Assembly: GCA_022360015.1 (NCBI GenBank)
Contig: JAKSDQ010000193.1
Span: forward strand, 1-56,657
Length of the DNA stretch: 56,657 nt
Direction: 5' to 3'
Source of the DNA: Cytophagales bacterium
GTDB lineage: Bacteria > Bacteroidota > Bacteroidia > Cytophagales > Cyclobacteriaceae
How positions within the stretch are numbered: position 1 is the first letter of the stretch; the number at the start of each line of letters is the position of its first letter. This document shows positions 16,816-25,785 of this stretch, one piece after another. Both the position numbers and the translations under genes were made by a program. Below the pieces are notes generated by a model. The model worked only from the letters and a program-made list of their open reading frames with translations. It was not told the DNA's origin and did no database searches.

Positions 16816-19122
16816 CTATTTAATAGCTTTTATGTAAGTACTCCTAAAAAGCGGTAGAGTTAAAGAGTGTGCAGTGAGTATTTTCAAAAGACTTTCTTCG
16901 GTGTGGGCCTTGGGATGAGTACCTTTTAAAGCATTTGCGAACTGTCTCAAATTCGTATGTAACAATTCTAAACTCACCTTATCAATTACTTTATGATGTT
17001 GATTAATAAAGACGTCTCTACTTTTCTTACCATTTGGTTGCAGATTCACAGCGGCATAATGCGCGTCTTCCCCATATTTCTCTTTAAACCATAATTCCGA
17101 TTGTTGCAATTGCTCGATATTGTCTTTTGAAATGGCATTTTTACCAAGCCTTCTGGATTTTGCTTCTAAGATTAAAAAATATCCATCGGGCATTCCCCAT
17201 AAACCATCAGGTCCAATTCCTGAATCAGGTCCTGGTTTTTGTGCTGCAAACCCTAAAAATCTACCTAGATCTTGCAGTTTCTCTTCAAATTCATTTGCCT
17301 CAATTTCAGGATTATATTGAAGGCCATTGATAATATTATTTACATGTAAAACTATGTCTTCCGGCCTTTCAAACTCTTCTAGTTTTTTCTTGACTAGTGA
17401 AGCTTGGGCACCCTTCTTTAAAATCTTATTATAAACATGACCTTGTGGTGGATGGAACATATTGGTTGTTAAATTGGCAGCCTTGGATTGTAGATCATTA
17501 GAAAGAGCTTTTTGGCCAGGATAAATGAGTTGTGCAGCAAATTGATAAAACCATGCCTTTTCCTTTTCACTTATACCGTTCTTGCCAATAATCTCATTGA
17601 GAATAATTTCACCTGCAGGTTGGTAGTTTCGTTTTCTAAATTCGGATAAAGCCTTTTTCTCAGATTCCGCTATTTCTAATCGGAGTCTCTTTTTTTTATG
17701 AACAGAATCCAAAGAAATATTTGATAATTCTGTATTGTGATATTTTAGCCAAGACTCATCGTCAGACAAACATAGGGCTACAGTATCCTTCAAAGTTTTT
17801 AGTGGATTTGTTGTTTCTTGTCCATCTAAAAGCTTTAAACCTAAATTTAACTGACCTTTGGTTATTGGAGTAAAGTGTTGCATATATTTTTCAACACCTA
17901 AGAAACTAGTGAGGTCACTACCCATTAAGTAAACAGAACAGTAGTCACCGCCAGATCTTACCGCTCGTCCAAGTCCTTGTTCAACTACCTGAGCCTTTTT
18001 TCCAGCGCTCAGTGTTTCCATTCTGGTTTCAGCATAATGTTCTAATAGCGAGTTATACTTAGGCAAGCCATCAAGTATTAACAATCGACATAAATCTCCA
18101 TGTAAGTCAATTCCATCATACCTATTGATAAATACCATGAAATTTCCTTTGCTATTCTTCAGTTTAACTATTGAATTTTCTATGTTTTTACGGTTAACTA
18201 ATAATGCACCTACCTTTTCCCATTCGGCTGCTTTTGCCTCTGAAGGAACTAATACCACGACATTATAACCCTCGCCAGGGTAAATGGCAATAAATTGGCG
18301 CAATGCGTCATCTGTCAGTAAAGTGTCAAATCTACGGGGCGCGAGAATTAATCTCTTTCCAACGTCACGTCTGTCTTTAGGGACAATTGGACTTACTATA
18401 CTATCGAATTCTATGCCTAAATCACGAATCAAATCAAAATCATCCTCAAAGGTAGCTGATAAAATGTATCTGTGATCTGCTTCATAAAATGATGGCACCA
18501 TGTGATATGGAACATGGATCGGTGTAATTTGAATGCTATTGCCTCCAAAATAACAATCGTAAGTCATTAGATTATCGGCCATAAAATCCCACTTTAGCGC
18601 AATGTCCTCTTCATTTTCAGGGTCAGAAGAGATTTCTTTAACATAATTATTGATTATCTCAATGACCTTCTCATTTTTATCTATCCATGCCCAATAAGGT
18701 ACTTTCATGCACATATTAGGATCTCCACCCTCAAGACGATGAAATGTGCCCGGGAGTTGATGTTTCAATGCTTGCTCAAAAAGGGTAAACAATTTTTTTG
18801 ATATGACGTGATCCCTTGATATACGTAGTGCTGATTGTTCACGAGCAATGTCTACGCATTTATGAGCATCATCTAGTATTATAGATCCGATTTTCATGTT
18901 TTCTCTTATGAAAATTGATTTTCCATTAAATAACTTGTAGAAGTTACAAATCAGTATTTTTTTACCATTAACAAAGTCCATCGGAAGTTCGCCAGGTTTA
19001 TCAAAGACACACACTGGAATTCCATAAAGTGTGGCTAGCTGTAAAGTCTGTTGAGTGAGTTGTTTATCTGGGCAAACATATAAACAGGGCATTCTTTTTT
19101 CAACAAGTTTGGAATAAAGCAT
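16816..19122 (-). CDS. Superfamily 2 helicase fused to a PD-(D/E)XK-like nuclease domain, main part (frameshifted)
   Basis: 768 residues covering everything after Walker A of a DinG/XPD-like helicase. Motif II is a DDAH variant at 84-87 (SIILDDAHKC). The second RecA lobe has INRYDGIDLHGD and the arginine-finger motif QGLGRAVRSGG at about 390. The C-terminal about 150 residues look like a restriction-type nuclease: GPDGLWGMPDGYFLILEAKS puts D and E-x-K in order. The P-loop is encoded in another frame just upstream (19100-19339), and one extra base separates them. This looks like a single-gene defence-type helicase-nuclease that is either broken or wrongly sequenced at one base. Confidence 0.75.
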   Translation of the reverse strand: MLYSKLVEKRMPCLYVCPDKQLTQQTLQLATLYGIPVCVFDKPGELPMDFVNGKKILICNFYKLFNGKSIFIRENMKIGSIILDDAHKCVDIAREQSALRISRDHVISKKLFTLFEQALKHQLPGTFHRLEGGDPNMCMKVPYWAWIDKNEKVIEIINNYVKEISSDPENEEDIALKWDFMADNLMTYDCYFGGNSIQITPIHVPYHMVPSFYEADHRYILSATFEDDFDLIRDLGIEFDSIVSPIVPKDRRDVGKRLILAPRRFDTLLTDDALRQFIAIYPGEGYNVVVLVPSEAKAAEWEKVGALLVNRKNIENSIVKLKNSKGNFMVFINRYDGIDLHGDLCRLLILDGLPKYNSLLEHYAETRMETLSAGKKAQVVEQGLGRAVRSGGDYCSVYLMGSDLTSFLGVEKYMQHFTPITKGQLNLGLKLLDGQETTNPLKTLKDTVALCLSDDESWLKYHNTELSNISLDSVHKKKRLRLEIAESEKKALSEFRKRNYQPAGEIILNEIIGKNGISEKEKAWFYQFAAQLIYPGQKALSNDLQSKAANLTTNMFHPPQGHVYNKILKKGAQASLVKKKLEEFERPEDIVLHVNNIINGLQYNPEIEANEFEEKLQDLGRFLGFAAQKPGPDSGIGPDGLWGMPDGYFLILEAKSRRLGKNAISKDNIEQLQQSELWFKEKYGEDAHYAAVNLQPNGKKSRDVFINQHHKVIDKVSLELLHTNLRQFANALKGTHPKAHTEESLLKILTAHSLTLPLFRSTYIKAIK

Positions 19123-19339
19123 TTAATAATCCAGTAAGTGTCTTTCCAGAACCTGTGTTCATTTTACAGATGATATCCCTTTGTGATCTGCTTTGATGCC
19201 AATTTTTTAGCACTTCTTCCTGTATACCCCTTAAATAACCATATCCATCCTTATAAGCACAGGTTTGATATAACTCTATAGGATCGATGGGTAATTCTGG
19301 CTCTGCAGATTCTTGTAGCTTTTTTTCGAAAATATTCAT
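19100..19339 (-). CDS. N-terminal, Walker A-bearing part of the helicase-nuclease (frameshifted)
   Basis: 79 residues from the ATG at 19339. A helical start is followed by YLRGIQEEVLKNWHQ (Q-motif-like) and Walker A NTGSGKT at 61-67, then LTGLL, after which the frame runs into a stop. Removing one base in the AAA run just after TTATTA restores LTGLL-MLYSKLVEKRMP and the rest of the helicase at 16816-19122. Overlap of the two frames is 23 bp. A separate Walker A peptide would have no function, so the pair should be read as one gene of about 845 codons with an indel. Confidence 0.75.
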   Translation of the reverse strand: MNIFEKKLQESAEPELPIDPIELYQTCAYKDGYGYLRGIQEEVLKNWHQSRSQRDIICKMNTGSGKTLTGLLNALFQTC

Positions 19340-19706
19340 ATTTAAATTTGCGGTTTATGGCTGGTCTATAATAAAATATCTATCCACACTATTTTAAGCA
19401 TTCCAGACTGGATTCCATCCATGACCAATATAAAAAATCTTATTTATTTTTGATGAAATATAAGCGGTTTTTGTCTTGATCAAATTTATTACTTATCAGA
19501 TCGCCTATCACCTTGGTGTCGCTACGTCTGGTCACGAAAATAAATAGAGTCTCAATCGTATTGCCAATGAAATCTTAAAAAGCCTTTACTTTCCTAAAAT
19601 CATTTAGCCCGAATTGGTGGATATTCCGGAATATACTAACCCCTCCCATATAAAAGAATTTTGGTTTTTCGCAGGTTTTGATAACCCTGCAAACAGAACA
19701 ATAACG
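19340..19706. other. Intergenic region before the IS21 fragment
   Basis: About 370 bp. It must contain the helicase promoter (minus strand) and the left end of the IS21-type element. I could not identify the terminal inverted repeat or a target duplication. The open frame of the transposase continues upstream of its likely ATG but without family similarity. Confidence 0.35.
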
Positions 19707-20226
19707 ATGGCTGGAAAACCAAAATCAATGAGTCAAATAAAACAATTATTACTACTTCATCAACAAGGCAGGGGGCGTAAAACTATCGTCCGTATCCTTG
19801 GTATGAGCAAGAATACGGTCAGATCGTATTTAGAAAAGCTCCAGGCACTTACTCATGGCCCCAAAGCACCGGTGAGTATTGCTTGGTCGATCAGGCTGGA
19901 AAACCCGGAACTGGAAGCTAAATTTCATGCGGGCAATCCTTCCTATAAAGATGATCGCTATGAACATTTTAAAAGCCTTATTCCTTATTTTCTTAAGGAG
20001 TTAAAACGAAAAGGAGTAAGCAAATACCTGCTAATGGCAAGAATATCGCCAGCAACATGCGGATAGTTATCGGTATTCTCAATTCTGCTTTCATATTCAG
20101 CAACAACAGATCGCCACTAACCTTTCTATAGTGCTGAATCATAAGCCTACCGAAAAGCTTTACATTGATTTTGCCGGCAAGAAACTATCCTATGTGGATA
20201 AATTGACCGGAGCGCTGATCGAATGG
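19707..20226 (+). pseudogene. IS21-family transposase IstA, truncated and frameshifted
   Basis: From the ATG at 19707 the protein begins MAGKPKSMSQIKQLLLLHQQ, then GRGRKTIVRILGMSKNTVRSYL, the IstA helix-turn-helix region. After KRKGVSKYLL an extra base (CTAATGG where CTATGG is expected, near 20032) breaks the frame. The correct frame resumes with WQEYRQQHADSYRYSQFCFH and reaches HKPTEKLYIDFAGKKLSYVD, the start of the DDE catalytic core. Homology stops near 20226, about 30 bp before the stop of the convergent endonuclease gene. The catalytic C-terminus and istB are absent, so the element is dead. It separates the restriction-modification operon from the helicase gene. Confidence 0.85.
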
Positions 20227-20252
20227 TTGCGTGATCCAGCAATATGTGTAGC

Positions 20253-21140
20253 TCATGAGAATGAACCTCTTTTCAAAGCCTCTTGTGGGTCGTACCAAGT
20301 TGCACTGATAAATTCCTGAAGTTCGTCGACAAACATTTTCATTACTTCCGCACTGATTGGGTAGTCTCTATGTTGATCCCTTACTTCTTCATAAACACTT
20401 CTTTTCTCGAAAGGTAGTCTCTTGGCTTTTCTTAGTAAAAAGACATTGTCGATATCTGTCAAACGAACATCTTCTGGTTGCATATCCAAGTATTCAACTA
20501 AAGCGTAGTATTTCGATAATGGGCAGCCTTGTTTTAACCTTGATGCGGTTCCTGCACACTCTTGAAACATTGTTTTGTCATAATTGACTTTAACTTCAGC
20601 AGCTAGTACTGCAAGAAACAGTTTTCCATTAGCAGTAACTTTCTTGTCAAAGGCACTGTCTGGCGATAATTGATAGAAAATACTCTTTCCAATTGTAAAG
20701 TCTTGGTCTTTTTGCTTGAGTACAATTTCCGGTTTTGTATTCAGAGAATCAATGTTGCTGGGTCTGAAGGAAAGCGACATGAATGCTGTATGAGAACCCG
20801 TTTCAATGCCATCAGGCAAGTTTTGTAAAACATCATCGTGCACAAGATGAATTAGGAATTCCTCAATAACACTATTATCCAATTTCATTTGGCCTTTCTG
20901 CCTTTTAATAAAAGCACTTCCTCTCTTTGCTATTAAGTCTACCTCAAGAAAATCTTTATACCCATTAAGTAAGGCAGTCATTTCCTCTACTCTTTTGGCT
21001 CCTGTGCTCTGAAGCTTTGTTAGTTTTTTCGTAAAATTGAGATATTCCTTGTAAGCTTCTTTAAGTAAATCCTTGTCTTTAGCAGCTTTTGGGTTATTAA
21101 TTGCTGCAACAAGCTTTTCCTTGTGGGGTGTTAATGCCAT
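20253..21140 (-). CDS. Type II restriction endonuclease, Bpu10I-like
   Basis: 295 residues, cytoplasmic. The region LAAEVKVNYDKTMFQECAGT (about 179-198) supplies an E182-x-K184 PD-(D/E)XK-type motif, with D165 and E139 as possible upstream acids. The downstream text GCPLSKYYALVEYLDMQPED and the C-terminus WYDPQEALKRGSF match what I recall of the Bpu10I-like endonuclease family, whose founder cuts an asymmetric CCTNAGC site. The gene starts 2 bp after the methyltransferase stop, so the two are co-translated. Specificity here is unknown. Complete. Confidence 0.7.
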   Translation of the reverse strand: MALTPHKEKLVAAINNPKAAKDKDLLKEAYKEYLNFTKKLTKLQSTGAKRVEEMTALLNGYKDFLEVDLIAKRGSAFIKRQKGQMKLDNSVIEEFLIHLVHDDVLQNLPDGIETGSHTAFMSLSFRPSNIDSLNTKPEIVLKQKDQDFTIGKSIFYQLSPDSAFDKKVTANGKLFLAVLAAEVKVNYDKTMFQECAGTASRLKQGCPLSKYYALVEYLDMQPEDVRLTDIDNVFLLRKAKRLPFEKRSVYEEVRDQHRDYPISAEVMKMFVDELQEFISATWYDPQEALKRGSFS

Positions 21141-21142
21141 GT

Positions 21143-22321
21143 CTATGCATTAAAAATTGGTGAAGGTTTAACATCATTTATTCTCTCCATTACATTTTCA
21201 AAGTCAACTACCACATCCTCCGGGGCTTTATTGTATGCTATTTTCAAGTGTTCTCGAGCAATATTTTGAGCATTATTTGGTGAAGGAGTAATTATAGAAT
21301 CTTTATCGAGAATTATAATATCCTCAATTATTCGTTTACCGAACTTGTTTGTGAAAGACCTTTCAGTGCAGTGAATGTTCTTAAACCCATTCATGTTCTG
21401 TAAAAGATCTAAAACTATTTTCCCATTGTAGAATGGTGTTTTGCGAACATTTGATTCTCTACCGACAACCATGACCATTTTAGCATCATCCTTTAAAGAT
21501 TTCCAAAAATTGACAAGGGAAGCTTCCATATCCATGCAATACTGAACTACAGTCAGCAATCTATTACCCCTATTTTTTCTATTTGATCCAAATTCAGAAT
21601 GAGCCACACCAAGAATATCATAATCAAATGTTTCCGTTACAGCTCGGTAATTTTGATGATAATTGAAAACATTGATGTATGGAGGACTTGTAAGGATCAA
21701 ATCAACTTGATTCGGATACATATTACCTATACTTCGCGCATCTTTATTGTGTACTTGAATATTGGTTTGATTAAAAGGAAGGTTTAATAAAGCTCTTTTG
21801 AAGAAGAAAAAAGATTGTTGTAAGGAGTTTTTGATGGTTAATTTTGTATCCTTTTCTGACATAAATAGCATGTTCATAAAGAAACAAACATCTTCAACAC
21901 TACTTGCAGCCTTTATTGATTGAGCGACTTCAATTAACCCATTATGGGCTATTCTATAGTCTTTCGACTCGCAGTAAATTAGTTGCCCGTTCAACTTGGA
22001 AATAATCCGTGATAATTTAGAACCAATTGAAAATAATAGATCATGACGTTCGGCTAAGCTTAAATTTGAGTATTTATAGAAACTAGCCATTTGGAATGCC
22101 GCAGGATTAATTTCGAAACCCAAACTCGAATGAGTTTTGGTAGCAGATTCGATTAGTACAGTACCACTTCCAGCAAAAGGGTCAGCAACTAAGGAGCCTA
22201 GCTTTAATTTAGACGAATCCAAAATATATTCTACAAACTCAGGTGTAAACTGTCCTCTCCAATTAAAAAGATTAGCCCGTTTTTTTGAGATTACATCTAG
22301 TTTTTCTTGAATTAGATTCAT
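21143..22321 (-). CDS. DNA amino-methyltransferase (m4C-type motif) of the R-M system
   Basis: 392 residues. The SAM-binding motif DPFAGSGT is at 47-54, followed by LGFEINPAA (motif II-like). The catalytic TSPPY is at 211-215, a form typical of N4-cytosine methyltransferases, although adenine specificity cannot be excluded. It overlaps the upstream XRE controller gene by 4 bp (22318-22321) and is followed 2 bp later by the endonuclease gene. The order controller-methylase-endonuclease is that of a self-regulated type II restriction-modification operon: the methylase protects host sites before the endonuclease accumulates. Confidence 0.88.
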   Translation of the reverse strand: MNLIQEKLDVISKKRANLFNWRGQFTPEFVEYILDSSKLKLGSLVADPFAGSGTVLIESATKTHSSLGFEINPAAFQMASFYKYSNLSLAERHDLLFSIGSKLSRIISKLNGQLIYCESKDYRIAHNGLIEVAQSIKAASSVEDVCFFMNMLFMSEKDTKLTIKNSLQQSFFFFKRALLNLPFNQTNIQVHNKDARSIGNMYPNQVDLILTSPPYINVFNYHQNYRAVTETFDYDILGVAHSEFGSNRKNRGNRLLTVVQYCMDMEASLVNFWKSLKDDAKMVMVVGRESNVRKTPFYNGKIVLDLLQNMNGFKNIHCTERSFTNKFGKRIIEDIIILDKDSIITPSPNNAQNIAREHLKIAYNKAPEDVVVDFENVMERINDVKPSPIFNA

Positions 22322-22725
22322 GATTTAAATTTTAAGTTTCCCTGCTCAGTATTTTTGCTTCTGTAGTATTTGATTTTTTCTTCAGCCAAAGTCAATATTT
22401 CATTACAACTTGGGTAGGAATATAGCTTTTTTGCGACTTTCTCACTTAAAAGCTCTTTTTCCACATCCTTTCTGTTTAACTCAAACGATGCGCACAATAA
22501 ATCAATCTTCTTCTCATCAAACTCTCTTTTACCATTTTCGATTTTGCTAAGATTAGCGGAGTCTAATTCAAGCTTAGCAGCTAGTTGAGTAAGAGTCAAC
22601 CCTTTCTGATTTCTTAGCCGCCTTATAAACTCTCCAAAGGTTTCTTTCATTTGACTTGAATTTTTCGACTTGTCTTTCTTTGACAAATCTATGAATTCAG
22701 GCGGAAAAACAAAAAAGAATAACAA
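22318..22725 (-). CDS. XRE-family HTH controller protein of the R-M operon
   Basis: 135 residues as the frame stands. The DNA-binding domain FGEFIRRLRNQKGLTLTQLAAKLELDSANLSKIENGKREFD (about 29-69) is a Cro/C1-type helix-turn-helix. The likely start is a downstream ATG such as MKETFGEF (residue 27), because the first about 25 residues are not family-like. It overlaps the methyltransferase start by 4 bp, so it is co-expressed and probably acts like a C protein that times R-M expression. Confidence 0.8.
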   Translation of the reverse strand: MLFFFVFPPEFIDLSKKDKSKNSSQMKETFGEFIRRLRNQKGLTLTQLAAKLELDSANLSKIENGKREFDEKKIDLLCASFELNRKDVEKELLSEKVAKKLYSYPSCNEILTLAEEKIKYYRSKNTEQGNLKFKS

Positions 22726-23105
22726 ATTAATTTAAGCCCTTTTGTAAGCTTTAGTTTGGAGGGTGAAGGTAATGAACACGTACACGTGAAACCAATGTAT
22801 TACCCAAGAAACAACCGGATTACCAAGCAGCTTTCTAAATAATCCGATCAAATCGAGCGGATTATGAAATTCGCAAAATTTTTGGCAAAACCTACCAAAA
22901 TTCTAGGCAAAACTTGGAAATGATAATACCTGTTGCAAATCGGCGATAACCAGGTTCGATATTGATCCCCTCGCCGGTACGGAAACTGTTCATCTAAAAG
23001 GCTATTCCAAATCTTAAGTTTGGTTTCCTTACCAGAAGTCATATTCTCTTGTAGTATATAGTAAAAATTGGCTAGTCGAACTTTACAATAAAATGGGTGA
23101 GACTG
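22726..23105. other. Unassigned stretch between the R-M operon and hicA
   Basis: About 380 bp. Short open stretches on both strands (for example 22848-23042 minus) give no recognisable protein. The segment includes the promoter of the R-M operon (minus strand, just above 22725) and the decayed distal part of hicA. Confidence 0.35.
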
Positions 23106-23183
23106 TCAAGGTGGAAATCCCCTTTGTGCCACCAAACACCATCCATCTTTTTCAATCAACTTCATGATCTCTTTAACCTTCAT
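23106..23183 (-). pseudogene. HicA-type mRNA interferase toxin, truncated
   Basis: From the ATG at 23183 the frame encodes MKVKEIMKLIEKDGWCLVAQ, then RG, the start of HicA toxins including the conserved G-W and R-G positions. The histidine expected right after RG and the RQFKHP-like motif are not in frame; a stop follows at 23106-23108. The downstream sequence is scrambled. The ATG overlaps the hicB stop (ATGA), so the pair was once a translationally coupled toxin-antitoxin operon. The toxin is certainly inactive. Confidence 0.7.
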
Positions 23184-23398
23184 GCAACTTTGGGCACTAT
23201 TAAGCTTAATGCATCAGTTTTCGACGAAGGAATTTCTAAGCCGTCTTCTTTCATTCCTGCTATGTGAAACAGAATAGCTTCATAGATATTTGTTTCAATC
23301 TCTTCACGTGTATCACCTACGGAGGCACAGCCTGGAAGATCGGGAACATAAGCGCTAAAACCTGTTTTTGTTTCTTCTATGATTACTAAATAACGTAT
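23180..23398 (-). pseudogene. HicB-type antitoxin without a recognisable start codon
   Basis: An uninterrupted frame encodes RYLVIIEETKTGFSAYVPDL, PGCASVGDTREEIETNI and FHIAGMKEDGLEIPSS, the full partial-RNase-H-like fold of HicB antitoxins (about 72 codons). At the position where these proteins start, the codon is ATA (23396-23398) and no in-frame ATG, GTG or TTG occurs before an upstream stop. Either the start was lost by G-to-A change or a rare start is used. It overlaps hicA by 4 bp. With the toxin truncated, selection to keep the antitoxin is gone. Confidence 0.7.
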
Positions 23399-23553
23399 GA
23401 TGTTAATCGTTTTCTATTATTCAAATTTGCTTCAAACACTACCATCAACAAAATTACAGCGTTTTGTGAGACTCCATTTTCGTGTAGTTTATAATCAGAG
23501 GTTTCCTCACACTTAGGATACTTTATAGTTTTACATCCTTGTTCTGATTGAAC

Positions 23554-24360
23554 CTACAAGTTGATAGTAAAAGACATTCCCCCGGATTTACCTTTTTTCA
23601 TAGCTTGTGCCTTATCAATTTCAAGTTTTAGATGGTAAGTGTATTCATGCTCCGGAAACTTCTGAAATGGTTGAACATCCTCTTTAGCCCGAGCATTTTT
23701 AATAGCAGCTATGTAGTCTGATTTGTTTTCGTGGCGTATGATCAATAGCGGTAGGTTATGTTTTAGCAATATTAGGTTTTGAAGAAGCCTTGCCGATCTT
23801 CCATTCCCATCGACAAAAGGGTGAATAGTTAATAGTTGAAGGTGTGCATAAGAAGATAGGGTCATTATATCATCTACAGATGAAACCTCATGAATACTTT
23901 TATTGACATTCCGATAGAGATCATCCATCATAGGCAAAATTTTATCATGACTTACATAATAGCTTCCTCCGGCAGCCCGCGAAGCTGATAGCCTGAAATC
24001 ACCTAACCGGGAGTCAACCGTTCCTAAAGCAGAACTGTACGCACCTCCGGTAGAACACATAACCAGGGCACCGATTTTCTTTATTACCGGTTCCGAAATG
24101 TGTTTAATTTTTTTCGACTGTTCAATGACATACTTTAATGCTTCATAATGGTCTTTGATCATTAATGAATGTTCCAAGGGCTTACCTTTTGGCGTAGTAT
24201 CTTCCTCAATAAGCATTTCAGTCTCATCCAATGTGAGGGTTGAACCCTCCATCACACTACTTGAATGAATCAGTAATAACTCATTATAGCGATCATAGTT
24301 TTGGATCTCATTTAGTTTGAGTGACTTATACTGATTATATAGGGTGCTGAGAATTGACAT
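23554..24360 (-). CDS. Fic-domain protein (AMPylase-type, class II)
   Basis: 268 residues. The Fic core motif HPFVDGNGRSAR is at 180-191, matching HPFx[D/E]GNGRxxR completely, so the catalytic histidine is present. An inhibitory helix motif, S34-S-V-M-E38-G39, fits [S/T]xxxE[G/N] on the N-terminal side of the Fic core, which places it in class II, where the glutamate blocks ATP binding until relieved. The protein probably transfers AMP to a cellular target. No separate antitoxin is needed because the inhibitor is in cis. It sits between the broken HicBA pair and an ATPase remnant in the defence island. Confidence 0.9.
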   Translation of the reverse strand: MSILSTLYNQYKSLKLNEIQNYDRYNELLLIHSSSVMEGSTLTLDETEMLIEEDTTPKGKPLEHSLMIKDHYEALKYVIEQSKKIKHISEPVIKKIGALVMCSTGGAYSSALGTVDSRLGDFRLSASRAAGGSYYVSHDKILPMMDDLYRNVNKSIHEVSSVDDIMTLSSYAHLQLLTIHPFVDGNGRSARLLQNLILLKHNLPLLIIRHENKSDYIAAIKNARAKEDVQPFQKFPEHEYTYHLKLEIDKAQAMKKGKSGGMSFTINL

Positions 24361-24362
24361 AT

Positions 24363-24650
24363 TCAGGGTTTGATGATGCTTAATTTTCTTTTCGAGTAGC
24401 TTCTTTCAAACAAATATAAAGCAATCAGCACCAAAAGATTAATCGACGTATAAATAATTACTCTTTTTTCAATGCCAATATTAATAATTCTAATTACCGA
24501 AATACTCAACCCAATGTAGAGAGCCATCTTAGCGTAAAAAATGAAAGGTTTGGCGAAACTTTTAATGGTTGGTTCAATTAGCGTACTAACACCAAAAAGC
24601 CTACCCCTATGTAACAGATTTGCGTGAAACAATAGAAGATATCGAACCAC
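24363..24650 (-). CDS. Possible small membrane protein or fragment
   Basis: 95-residue frame ending 2 bp before the Fic start codon. Two hydrophobic segments (about 37-57 and 64-81) and a basic end (RSYSKRKLSIIKP) suggest a membrane protein. The first about 20 residues run antisense to the ATPase remnant and look unnatural, so the true start is unclear and this may be the C-terminal piece of a larger lost protein. If real, it is co-transcribed with fic. Confidence 0.35.
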   Translation of the reverse strand: MVRYLLLFHANLLHRGRLFGVSTLIEPTIKSFAKPFIFYAKMALYIGLSISVIRIINIGIEKRVIIYTSINLLVLIALYLFERSYSKRKLSIIKP

Positions 24651-25213
24651 AATCCAAGGTGTTATTGCCCATGCCAGACGACAGAAGATTTGCCATAATA
24701 AAGAATAAAGCCGGCGAGATTTCTTGCTATAAACTGATGACTAAGCACAAAAAGAGAATCAGGGCGAAAGAAGGGTTATTTGAGACCATGGAAGAGTGTG
24801 TACTTTTTGAATTAAATTGGGAATCTCAGGGCACACAACGTCTCATGGACCTGGTTCCTTCGCTTTTTATTATGAAAAATAGTTCAAGCACTATTTTTAT
24901 AGATGAAATAGTAAGAAATCTTCATCCTGAGTTGTCATATAAACTCGTCAAATTAATTCTTTCAAATGAAAACTTATTCAGGTCACAAATTATATTTACC
25001 AGCCACGAAGATTATTTATTGGATTTCGAGCTTTTAAGAAGGGGCGAAATATGGTTCGTAGATAAAAATAAAAATGAAGAGTCATCCCTTTATTCATTGG
25101 GAGCGTTTAAACCACGTTATGATGCAGATATTCGGAAAGGATATTTGCAAGGTAGATTTGGGGGTATTCCGGTGATCAATGAGGAAAGAATAGAATACCT
25201 CTTATCGAAATAA
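24590..25213 (+). pseudogene. C-terminal fragment of an AAA/OLD-like ATP-binding protein
   Basis: About 200 codons matching the end of an AAA_21/RloA-type ATPase. LDLVPSLF-like helix, SSTIFIDEIVRNLHPELS (Walker B with catalytic E, then the D-loop-like region), QIIFTSHEDYLLD (switch histidine) and the very typical ending GAFKPRYDADIRKGYLQGRFGG. The N-terminal half with Walker A is missing and only a TTG start is available, so it cannot bind ATP in the usual way. Relatives are abortive-infection or anticodon-nuclease partners. A 63-bp piece of a second copy lies at 27510-27572. Confidence 0.75.
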
Positions 25214-25405
25214 TATCATAACATGATATGCGAAGGGATAGGAAATCAAATTTAGGTTCGAATGGCCATCACCGCTTTGTCAACTTGTAAAAAAGCGTAA
25301 ATAGCTATTGAATCAATAGTTTTTGTAAAAGATTAAGACAGTCATCTTTTCAACCGATTTTGCCATCCTGCCGCGTAACACTCATTCAAGTAAGTCATAA
25401 AATAA

Positions 25406-25738
25406 TTGAATGGAGTACCGGTATTATCCGGTGATCTGTTGGAAACATTTGCCAACACAAACAAAAATGCTGCAGAAAACCTATTTCAGTTTGCTTTTAG
25501 CAGAAAGGCAGAATTTACCTTTGGCTGGGGCGGTTTTTTTATGGGATATCCTAATATGAGTAAGGCCTTGGATGTAAGCTACAGTGGTTGGAATGCTTTT
25601 GTTACAATACCATCTGCATTCGATGCTTATGCTTCAAACGATCTGCGTAAAGATGCTACGTGGGAGATCTACCCTATTCCCCACACGCAAATCGCTGCCA
25701 ATCCCAATTTGAAACAAAATCCCGGGTATTCACAGTAA
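25406..25738 (+). pseudogene. RagB/SusD remnant with internal deletion
   Basis: 110 codons. The first part (LLETFANTNKNAAENLFQFA, then WGGFFMGYPN) resembles the central region of SusD-like proteins. It passes directly into a canonical SusD C-terminus (IYPIPHTQIAANPNLKQNPG). The roughly 100 residues that should lie between, including the LDLKRW-type motif, are gone, as is the N-terminal half. The only start is TTG. A hairpin terminator follows. Evidently a former SusCD locus was deleted here; an orphan FecR lies 3 kb downstream. Confidence 0.75.
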
Positions 25739-25748
25739 TTTTCAGATA

Positions 25749-25785
25749 GGAGGTCAGTGGATTATTTTCCACTGTCCTCTTTGAT
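25749..25785 (+). terminator. Hairpin terminator after the SusD remnant
   Basis: GGAGGTCAGTGG at 25749-25760 pairs with CCACTGTCCTCT at 25769-25780 with one mismatch, followed by TTTG. It lies 11 bp after the stop of the remnant, the expected place for the old operon terminator. Confidence 0.65.

Noticed and set aside
19100-19125. Programmed +1 frameshift in the helicase
   Set aside because: No recognised shift signal, and the first frame would yield only a bare P-loop; an indel is simpler.
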